Below the pieces are notes generated by a model that saw nothing but the letters and a program-made list of their open reading frames with translations, searched no databases and was not told where the DNA came from. Made by a program: the position numbers and the translations under genes. From Bacteroides thetaiotaomicron VPI-5482 (GTDB lineage Bacteria; Bacteroidota; Bacteroidia; Bacteroidales; Bacteroidaceae): a stretch of DNA of 64,000 bases. Positions within the stretch are counted from its first letter, which is position 1, and every line of letters begins with the position of its first letter. This document shows positions 53,394 to 60,260 of this stretch, piece by piece. The stretch lies in NCBI RefSeq assembly GCF_000011065.1, contig NC_004663.1:2356001-2420000 (forward strand). The letters run 5' to 3'.

Positions 53394-53424
53394 AATAAGT
53401 ATTTTGCAAGAAGACGTTTTTCCC

Positions 53425-54459
53425 TTACATCAGATAAGGAGTGAGATACTTCACAAGGAAATATCCTCCGACCACCAGCCACACATAAAGTAAAAGAGCC
53501 AGTACGAAAGGTTTGGCTCCGGCCTTTCTGAATTTATCGATGCTTGTTTCTGTTCCGAGTGCCGTCATAGCCATTGTCAGCAGAAAGGTATCCAGTGTGT
53601 TAATACCTGCCACCAACTGCGCAGGAAGCAAATCAAAAGAATTGAAAGCGATGACACCCATAAAACCTATTGCAAACCAGGGCACTGCAATCTTCTGAAA
53701 CTTCTGCCCTTTCTGCACTTGTCTTTTCCGCGCTCTCGCCACCAGATAGGTAGTAATCAGAAGCACAGGAACCAACATCATCACACGAATCATTTTCACT
53801 ATGATGGCAGAATCCGAAATACCGTTTCCCATCGCGTCTCCGGCACCTACTACATGGGCAACCTCATGCAGGGTAGCCCCCGTATAAATTCCCATCTGAT
53901 CGGGAGTCAGTGCACAAAATCCGTTCCGGTACAAGAAAGGATACAGAAACATGGAAATAGTACCGAAAATCACGACAGTAGACACGGATACAGCCGTTTT
54001 ATATGGCTTTGCCTTGATGGTCGATTCAGCCCCCAGAATGGCGGCGGCTCCACAAATTCCACTTCCGATGGAAGTAAGTAATGCGATTCCACGGTCCATC
54101 TTCAGCAATTTACCAAGATAGATACCGCCACAAATAGTCACCGCCACAATAATCACATCGATCAGCATAGCCGGCAACCCGATAGCCATCACATCCTGAA
54201 AAGTCAATCTGAAGCCATATAAAATGATACCGATACGCAGAATCTTCTTCGAGCAAAACTGGATACCCGGCACCCACGTTTCCGGAAGGTGATTTCGCAG
54301 ACTATTGGCATAAAGCATACCCAAAATGATACCGACAATCATCGGACTGAAAGAAATACTTCTTACAAAAGACATCTCGCCAATATAAAACGCAGCACAA
54401 GAAAATAATGCTATCAACAGGACACCGTGCAGCATGCTGCTTCTCTTTTCATTGAACAT
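53425..54459 (-). CDS. YeiH/UPF0324-family putative sulfate exporter
   Basis: 344 residues with about ten membrane helices. Family segments: FSPMIVGIILGMLYANSLRNHLPETWVPGI, RIGIILYGFRLTFQDV, SIGSGICGAAAILGAES and GATLHEVAHVVGAG. These proteins are annotated as putative sulfate/sulfite exporters without firm proof. Its tail-to-tail position with a sulfatase gene is suggestive only. Confidence 0.9.
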   Translation of the reverse strand: MFNEKRSSMLHGVLLIALFSCAAFYIGEMSFVRSISFSPMIVGIILGMLYANSLRNHLPETWVPGIQFCSKKILRIGIILYGFRLTFQDVMAIGLPAMLIDVIIVAVTICGGIYLGKLLKMDRGIALLTSIGSGICGAAAILGAESTIKAKPYKTAVSVSTVVIFGTISMFLYPFLYRNGFCALTPDQMGIYTGATLHEVAHVVGAGDAMGNGISDSAIIVKMIRVMMLVPVLLITTYLVARARKRQVQKGQKFQKIAVPWFAIGFMGVIAFNSFDLLPAQLVAGINTLDTFLLTMAMTALGTETSIDKFRKAGAKPFVLALLLYVWLVVGGYFLVKYLTPYLM

Positions 54460-54586
54460 AAATGATTTGATTTAAGTGATACTAAATTATTTCTTTTTTG
54501 CAAAGGAAGACATTTTCCGGCAGACTGAATCACAGAATTTTATTATGTCGGATAATCCCTGGTTATACCCCCAAAGCGGTTATAAC

Positions 54587-54645
54587 AAAAAAACGGCACC
54601 TCGATTCACATCGCAGCACCGTCACAACACAAACACAAAATAAAA
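54587..54645 (-). ncRNA. Predicted small RNA, family B copy 1
   Basis: On the minus strand TAGTTTTG (54651-54658) is a -7 box. The transcript of about 59 nt begins with a G/U-rich single-stranded stretch, followed by a hairpin (54593-54622, 13-bp with G-U pairs) and a seven-T run. The first 100 bases are nearly identical to copy 2. The -33 position is occupied by the palindrome ATGCC-N5-GGCAT (54678-54692), suggesting activator control. Confidence 0.65.
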
Positions 54646-54677
54646 CACGACAAAACTACTATGCAATCTTACCTGTA

Positions 54678-54692
54678 ATGCCGGGGAGGCAT
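54678..54692 (-). promoter_or_regulatory. ATGCC-N5-GGCAT palindrome at the -33 site of family B copy 1
   Basis: It starts 19 bp upstream of the -7 box, where TTTG would lie, and is repeated identically before copy 2. Further shared blocks upstream (ATTCGCATACC, CAGGCGATTTGCA, TTTTGTTCAC) extend to 54790. Confidence 0.5.
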
Positions 54693-54825
54693 ACCTTGCT
54701 TGACTTATCTATATTCGCATACCCATAAGAAGCTTTATCAGGCGATTTGCATAATAAATAACGCACCAATTCGGATTTTGTTCACAAGAGTTCTGAAAAA
54801 AATGAAGTTAAGACGACTTTTTAAC

Positions 54826-54885
54826 AAAAAAAACGGTACCCCGATTCACATCGCAGCACCGTCACAACACAAACACAAAATAAAA
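54826..54885 (-). ncRNA. Predicted small RNA, family B copy 2
   Basis: Same layout as copy 1: TAGTTTTG on minus at 54891-54898, U/G-rich 5' part, hairpin 54833-54862 (differing by a few compensating or loop bases) and an eight-T run. The units lie head to tail about 240 bp apart, so they arose by tandem duplication. Confidence 0.65.
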
Positions 54886-54916
54886 CACGACAAAACTACT
54901 ATGCAATCTTCCTGTT

Positions 54917-54931
54917 ATGCCGGGGAGGCAT
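54917..54931 (-). promoter_or_regulatory. ATGCC-N5-GGCAT palindrome of family B copy 2
   Basis: Identical to the one before copy 1, 18 bp upstream of the -7 box. The whole stretch 54460-55038 holds no protein gene; both open frames seen on the plus strand follow the repeat itself. Confidence 0.5.
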
Positions 54932-55038
54932 ATTCACTGACTCATATATATTCGCATACCTACAAGCAGTCATCAGGCGATTTGCACATATATAACATCC
55001 CGATTTTCGTTTTGTTCACGAAAAAAAGAGATTGAAGT

Positions 55039-56080
55039 TTATTTTCTCCCTTTAAAATCTTTCAGAAAGCCTTCCATCAACCATTTGGCAAGGGCCTGAC
55101 GGTTGGAATCCATCACCAGTCTCCGCTGGTCAAATGTATTCTGTATATTCCCCAGTTCGACAAAAACAGAAGCGGGGGTAGTGTGTGAAAGTACATATAA
55201 ATTGCGTCCGCTCACCGTTCCGGAAAAGCCGCGGTTCGGCTGATGCTTTCCATATTTGGATTCGAACGTATCTTTCATATTGTTTGCCAGCCGTTTGCTT
55301 TCGGCTTTCTTATTGGAATGATAGAAAAAGACATCCGTCTGCTTTTTTTTGCTGCGGCCTGTCTACATGAATGAAGATAGCGCGGCAGTAAGTATAGTTC
55401 TGACGGTCTTTCCGATAAAGAGCATTGATTTTATTGCAACGCTGCTGAAGACGCTGTACCTGATTCAATGGAATCGGGTCGCCCATACAAGTCTCACGCT
55501 TGCTGTTAGAGAGGTAAGCGTCATTACGGATACCATCTTTGGCATCCTGAATAATGATATGCACTTCCGCCCCTTCCTGCATCAGATTCCGGGCGAGACG
55601 AAGTGCAATGTCATAGGCATATTCGTCTTCGTGAAGTTCGTGCTTCCCTACCCGTCCGATGGCTCCCGGATCAGGACCGCCATGCCCGCTGACTACATAG
55701 AAGCAGGCACCTGCCAGTCGGTTGGAAGTGACCTTTACATTCGCCAGTTGCTTACCGAAAAGAGGTTCATGAAGAGTGGTTCCTATTTTCGAAGCCTTTG
55801 AGGATTGTTTTCTTGCCGGTGTCTCTTTATCAGCCGCCGCCGATCTCTTGACAGGAGGAATAGTATACGTTACCCCCAGCTTCAACACATTCCCTTTCCC
55901 CAGCTTTGCCTTATTCAGTTCCACAAAATCATCATAATATTTCTTTGGAGCACGGTTGTGCCGCAGCAAAAAAGTAGAAATCCCCTCACCTGCTTTCGGA
56001 GTAGCTTTTTGTTGCGCCTGCACATCAGCCAACGAAAGAAGAAAACTAATTAATAAAAGAATATAGAATCTTTTTTTCAT
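55039..56080 (-). pseudogene. N-acetylmuramoyl-L-alanine amidase with LysM-like N-terminus, frameshifted
   Basis: From ATG 56080: signal peptide (about 1-22), a LysM-like domain (GEGISTFLLRHNRAPKKYYDDFVELNKAKLGKGNVLKLG), a linker, then Amidase_3 (FYVVSGHGGPDPGAIG, DIALRLARNLMQEGAEV, RAIFIHVD). The frame breaks near 55340-55360 in an A8 run and stops at 55310. The remaining third (VFFYHSNKKAESKRLANNM, then ASVFVELGNIQNTFDQRRL to 55039) is intact in the next frame. Removing one A restores one protein of about 347 residues. It cleaves peptidoglycan stem peptides. Either a real mutation, a slippage site or a sequencing error. Confidence 0.85.
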
Positions 56081-56145
56081 ATTCGACTACTACCTTATCA
56101 GTATCATTTCACTTATAAACAGGACAAAAATACAATTATTTTCCC

Positions 56146-56153
56146 TACTTTTG
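56146..56153 (+). promoter_or_regulatory. -7 box of metY
   Basis: TACTTTTG followed by C, 49 bp before the ATG. Confidence 0.5.
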
Positions 56154-56201
56154 CCCCGTTAAAACTTTTTTTGGCAATAAAACTTAAAACCCTATATCAT
56201 T

Positions 56202-57482
56202 ATGGCAAAACAATTCAAACCCGAAACCCTGTGCGTACAGGCCGGATGGACGCCTAAAAAGGGTGAGCCGCGTGTGCTGCCCATCTATCAGAGTACAACT
56301 TTCAAATACGATACCAGCGAACAAATGGCACGCCTTTTCGATTTGGAAGACAGTGGTTATTTTTATACCCGCCTGCAAAACCCGACTAATGACGCGGTTG
56401 CCGCCAAGATTGCCGCCCTTGAAGGTGGTGTAGCTGCTATGCTTACATCCAGCGGCCAGGCAGCCAACTTTTATGCCATTTTCAATATCTGCCAGGCAGG
56501 AGATCATTTCGTTTGTTCATCCGCCATCTACGGAGGAACATTCAACTTGTTCGGTGTCACCATGAAGAAACTCGGCATCGACGTTACATTCGTTAATCCG
56601 GATGCCAGCGAAGAAGAAATCTCGGCAGCTTTCCAGCCTAATACAAAAGCACTGTTCGGAGAAACAATCTCCAATCCTTCTCTCGAAGTGCTGGATATCG
56701 AAAAGTTTGCCCGTATCGCACACAGTCACGGAGTACCTTTGATTGTAGACAATACATTCCCGACTCCTATCAACTGCCGTCCTTTCGAATGGGGAGCAGA
56801 CATCATCGTTCATTCTACTACCAAGTACATGGATGGACACGCAACAAGCGTAGGTGGCTGTATCGTCGACAGCGGCAACTTCGACTGGGATGCCCATGCA
56901 GACAAATTCCCCGGACTCTGTACACCGGACGAATCTTATCATGGTCTGACCTATACAAAAGCATTCGGCAAAGGTGCTTACATCACCAAAGCAACTGCAC
57001 AACTGATGCGTGACCTCGGCAGTATCCAAAGCCCGCAAAATTCTTTCTTACTGAATCTTGGACTCGAAACACTGCACCTGCGTATGCCTCAGCATTGCCG
57101 TAACGCTCAGAAAGTAGCAGAATATCTTTCTAAGAACGAGAAAGTGGCCTGGGTTAACTATTGCGGCCTGCCGGATAACAAATACTATGCACTGGCACAG
57201 AAATATATGCCGAACGGTTCCTGCGGAGTGATCTCCTTCGGACTGAAAGGCGGACGTGATGTCTCTATCAAGTTTATGGATTCATTAGAATTTATCGCTA
57301 TTGTGACTCACGTAGCTGATGCCCGTAGTTGTGTGCTTCACCCCGCCAGCCATACTCACCGCCAGTTGTCGGATGAGCAGCTGATGGAAGCAGGTGTACG
57401 TCCCGACTTAATCCGTTTGTCCGTAGGTATCGAGAATGCGGATGATATCATTGCGGATATTGAGCAAGCGTTGAATGCGTAA
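56202..57482 (+). CDS. metY: O-acetylhomoserine sulfhydrylase (PLP-dependent)
   Basis: 426 residues, Cys/Met-metabolism PLP family. Motifs: KPETLCVQAGWTPKKGEPRVLPIYQSTTFKY-like start, YTRLQNPTNDAVAAKIAALEGG, GETISNPSLEVLDI, VDNTFPTPINCRPFEWGADIIVHSTTKYMDGH with the PLP lysine near residue 208, and SVGIENADDIIADIEQAL at the end. The length (over 420) and the C-terminus favour O-acetylhomoserine aminocarboxypropyltransferase over cystathionine synthase. It makes homocysteine from sulfide. It ends before a terminator at 57512. Confidence 0.93.
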   Translation: MAKQFKPETLCVQAGWTPKKGEPRVLPIYQSTTFKYDTSEQMARLFDLEDSGYFYTRLQNPTNDAVAAKIAALEGGVAAMLTSSGQAANFYAIFNICQAGDHFVCSSAIYGGTFNLFGVTMKKLGIDVTFVNPDASEEEISAAFQPNTKALFGETISNPSLEVLDIEKFARIAHSHGVPLIVDNTFPTPINCRPFEWGADIIVHSTTKYMDGHATSVGGCIVDSGNFDWDAHADKFPGLCTPDESYHGLTYTKAFGKGAYITKATAQLMRDLGSIQSPQNSFLLNLGLETLHLRMPQHCRNAQKVAEYLSKNEKVAWVNYCGLPDNKYYALAQKYMPNGSCGVISFGLKGGRDVSIKFMDSLEFIAIVTHVADARSCVLHPASHTHRQLSDEQLMEAGVRPDLIRLSVGIENADDIIADIEQALNA

Positions 57483-57511
57483 AAGCTGATTACTATCAGA
57501 TAACAAACAGC

Positions 57512-57543
57512 AAAGGCACAGGACATTTTGATTCTGTGCCTTT
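57512..57543 (+). terminator. Terminator after metY
   Basis: AAAGGCACAG pairs perfectly with CTGTGCCTTT, followed by CTCTTTT. Confidence 0.8.
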
Positions 57544-57663
57544 CTCTTTTCACCAATGCTTCATCCCTTTCTTATTTACTGCCTATCATCCTACTTCTCA
57601 ATAAGAAAGTTAATTTCTAACAGAATATGTTTAATCATGAACTGATAAATCGCTATAGATGTT

Positions 57664-57671
57664 TATCTTTG
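57664..57671 (+). promoter_or_regulatory. -7 box of the MBL hydrolase gene
   Basis: TATCTTTG, 24 bp before the ATG. Confidence 0.5.
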
Positions 57672-57695
57672 TAAGGAACCAAACTCTGTATAGAT

Positions 57696-58463
57696 ATGAA
57701 AAAGATTTTATTAGTAGCACTCGCGCTGTGCCTTTCTTACGGATTTGCTTATTCCTGTTTATTCAATCATTCAATTAATCTGACCACAAAGATGCAGAAC
57801 TTCGAAACGGATTCGTTTACCACCAAGAACGGGAAAAGCCTGAAAATCACTTTCTTTAAGCATGCCAGCTTGTTAATAGAATATGCTGGAAAAAAGTTTT
57901 TTGTTGATCCAGTCTCTGATTACGCAGACTTTACACAACAACCGAAAGCTGACTATATCCTGATAACACATGAACACCATGACCATTTCGATACCAAAGC
58001 AATTGCTGCGATCGAAACCCCGGATACAAAAATTATTGCCAATCCGAATTGCCAGAAGATGCTGGACAAAGGACAAGCCATGAAAAATGGTGATATACTG
58101 CAAATTACACCCGAAATCAAACTGGAAGCAGTACCTGCTTATAATACAACTCCCGGTAGAGATAAATTCCATCCCAAGGGACGTGACAACGGATATATCC
58201 TCACTGTGGGCGGCACCCGGATTTACATTGCCGGAGACACGGAAGATATCCCGGAAATGAAACAAATAAAGAATATCGATATAGCCTTCCTGCCTGTCAA
58301 CCAACCGTATACGATGACACCGGAACAAGCTATACAATCTGCAAAAACCATTCAACCACATATTTTGTATCCGTACCATTACGGAGATACGAATATCAAT
58401 GAAGTGAAGGACGGATTAAAAAACGAAAAAGAAATAGAAGTACGTATCCGTGCTTTACAATAA
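57696..58463 (+). CDS. MBL-fold metal-dependent hydrolase with signal peptide
   Basis: 255 residues. N-terminal signal (about 1-21) with a Cys after AYS that could make it a lipoprotein. The zinc motif HxHxDH is THEHHDHFD (His92-His97). Further ligands lie in AGDTEDIPEM and a late YPYHYGDTN. This is the UlaG/YcbL-like beta-lactamase-fold group; substrate unknown. A hairpin without T run (58489-58537) follows. Confidence 0.9.
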   Translation: MKKILLVALALCLSYGFAYSCLFNHSINLTTKMQNFETDSFTTKNGKSLKITFFKHASLLIEYAGKKFFVDPVSDYADFTQQPKADYILITHEHHDHFDTKAIAAIETPDTKIIANPNCQKMLDKGQAMKNGDILQITPEIKLEAVPAYNTTPGRDKFHPKGRDNGYILTVGGTRIYIAGDTEDIPEMKQIKNIDIAFLPVNQPYTMTPEQAIQSAKTIQPHILYPYHYGDTNINEVKDGLKNEKEIEVRIRALQ

Positions 58464-58488
58464 AAATACAAACCTAGTTGAAAAATAA

Positions 58489-58537
58489 AAGGACGTTCCT
58501 GGGGAAAAAGGGGAAATGTGGGAACAGGAACGTCCTT
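58489..58537. terminator. Hairpin after the MBL hydrolase gene
   Basis: AAGGACGTTCCT pairs perfectly with AGGAACGTCCTT across 25 bases. No T run follows on plus, so termination strength is doubtful. The rest of 58538-58742 is without a gene. Confidence 0.5.
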
Positions 58538-58742
58538 AGAAACATAATAATACAAAAATCCGGACTTTCGCAAGGGCGCATCTTTGTTTCTCGTCTTATG
58601 GATATCCCCTTCATAAAGAAGTAGTGCATTAATCCGGAAGATATCAGGAGAAGGATTATTATGATTGAGCTCTTGTTTATTTAATTATCTCTGTATTCGT
58701 ATATCTTATTTATTATAGAAATGAAAAAGAATATTTATCGTA

Positions 58743-59268
58743 TTATAGTGATGACTGGTAAGCCGTCTGAATATAAGTACCAATTACATTGTCATTATTC
58801 ATCTCGATATATCTCTTTAGTAATTCCGAAAAACCGGATTTTATCTGTTCCACCGGCTTATCCGTACAAGCAGCAGAATATGCATCTATAGCCAGAAGAA
58901 AATCCTGCATCCGTTCGTTCAGCATCGTTCCTTCCGTACAAACGACATCGGCAATACTCGCTTTTATGGTACCGTTTTCAATCACAACAGGCAAACGGTA
59001 TTCCAGTCCCATTTTACTGGCATGGATCGAAAGTATCTTTATGACCGGATTTTCTATTTTTGTCGTGTCTGCAAAAGCAAACTTTCCATTTATTATCCTT
59101 GCGCTGTCAACAGGGGCATCCGTCGAAACATCTTTCATGTAAACCATTTTACCCTCAAATTCCGGCAGAGGCGCACTACCGTCAATTCTGTAACCTTTTA
59201 TTTGAGAGCAAGCTCCCCAATACTAATACCCCAATGAAAAAGGGCAAAAGTCTTATACATCTATTCAT
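58743..59268 (-). pseudogene. DUF4369-domain lipoprotein, frameshifted and short
   Basis: From ATG 59268 the frame codes a signal peptide (MNRCIRLLPFFIGVLVLG) and then runs into a stop. One base less in a G4 run (C4 at 59215-59218 on plus) restores GACSQIKGYRIDGSAPLPEFE, a lipobox and the start of DUF4369, continuing MVYMKDVSTDAPVDSARIING to a stop at 58743. The restored product of about 175 residues lacks the thioredoxin domain that usually follows DUF4369, so it may be a truncated relic. Thioredoxin-like DUF4369 proteins are periplasmic. Confidence 0.7.
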
Positions 59269-59298
59269 CGGACTTTTATTTCTTCTTGAAAAGAAAGA

Positions 59299-59341
59299 AA
59301 AGCCGCCCGCCAATACCAGCAGAGCGGCTTTCACTTTTCAT
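59299..59341 (-). terminator. Terminator of the barrel/lipoprotein operon
   Basis: AAAGCCGC pairs with GCGGCTTT. On the minus strand a T-rich tract follows, 27 bp after the stop of the outer-membrane protein gene. Confidence 0.75.
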
Positions 59342-59367
59342 TTATACATTTGTATAATCATTGTTCG

Positions 59368-60234
59368 TCAGAATCTGAAGCCAAGTTTCACCACAGGCAT
59401 TTCGAAAATCTTGATGTTATGGTGACTGACATTGTACTTATCAAATCCTTTCGGACAAATTTGTATCAAATCATAGCGATAAGCTAAAGGATGCATCTCG
59501 AACCCGAAAATAAATCCTTTGGCAATGCTATACTCGATACCTGCTACGGCAGCTACTTTCAGACCATACATCTGACCGGCTTTGCTTCCTGCGGTATAGA
59601 CCTGAGAAGGAAGTTCTTCCGAATCATCGCTATCCTTATAGGTATCGCCGGTGTATGGTTCTGTAGTTTCAATGCGTGCCATCTGGAAGCCAAGGGCGCC
59701 TCCTACGTATGGATGAATACGTTCGTTGCGAGTCTTGAAGTAATAGTTGGAGCCGACAGAGGTATACCAGTTATTAGTCATCTGCGCATTGATATAACTT
59801 TGCGCGGGTATGATCATATCGGGTACACTGTTGTCGCCTTCTACATAGTCTTTCTTGGGAGTCAGGCTGATGTTCATGCTAAACTGGAAATTGATGTCCC
59901 AGTTGTCAGACAGAAAATACTTGCCTTCGATTCCGGCTATATTGACCAGACTATTATTATTCAGACTACCGATATTCAGATAGCGGTTCAGGTCACCGGA
60001 GTTATCCGTTCCTCCATTGGGAAGTCCGACGACTCCTTCGGTGTTGGTGAACTTGGGAAGCAGATAAGAGGTGTTCTCATTGAAGAACTTTCCGCTACCA
60101 AGTAAAACCGAAACCTGCCACTGTCCTTTCTTCGGAGCAAACGACGCATCATCACTGCTGCTGTAACGCTGCGCCAATGAAGGCGCAGCTGTTATACAGG
60201 TCAGCAAAAGTAATGTGCATAGTTTCTTTATCAT
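59368..60234 (-). CDS. Outer-membrane beta-barrel protein
   Basis: 288 residues. Signal peptide ends at about 22 (AAPSLAQ). The rest alternates polar and aromatic residues in short strands, for example WQVSVLLGSGKFFN, WDINFQFSMNISLTP, SVGSNYYFKTR and YVGGALGFQMARI, and ends with the terminal aromatic pattern KLGFRF. It is an OmpA-like/opacity-type barrel of 8-10 strands. It lies 26 bp downstream of the giant coiled-coil lipoprotein gene and is surely in one operon, so the two may form a surface assembly. Confidence 0.88.
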   Translation of the reverse strand: MIKKLCTLLLLTCITAAPSLAQRYSSSDDASFAPKKGQWQVSVLLGSGKFFNENTSYLLPKFTNTEGVVGLPNGGTDNSGDLNRYLNIGSLNNNSLVNIAGIEGKYFLSDNWDINFQFSMNISLTPKKDYVEGDNSVPDMIIPAQSYINAQMTNNWYTSVGSNYYFKTRNERIHPYVGGALGFQMARIETTEPYTGDTYKDSDDSEELPSQVYTAGSKAGQMYGLKVAAVAGIEYSIAKGFIFGFEMHPLAYRYDLIQICPKGFDKYNVSHHNIKIFEMPVVKLGFRF

Positions 60235-60260
60235 TTTGTTACTTTTACGTGATTAAGAAA

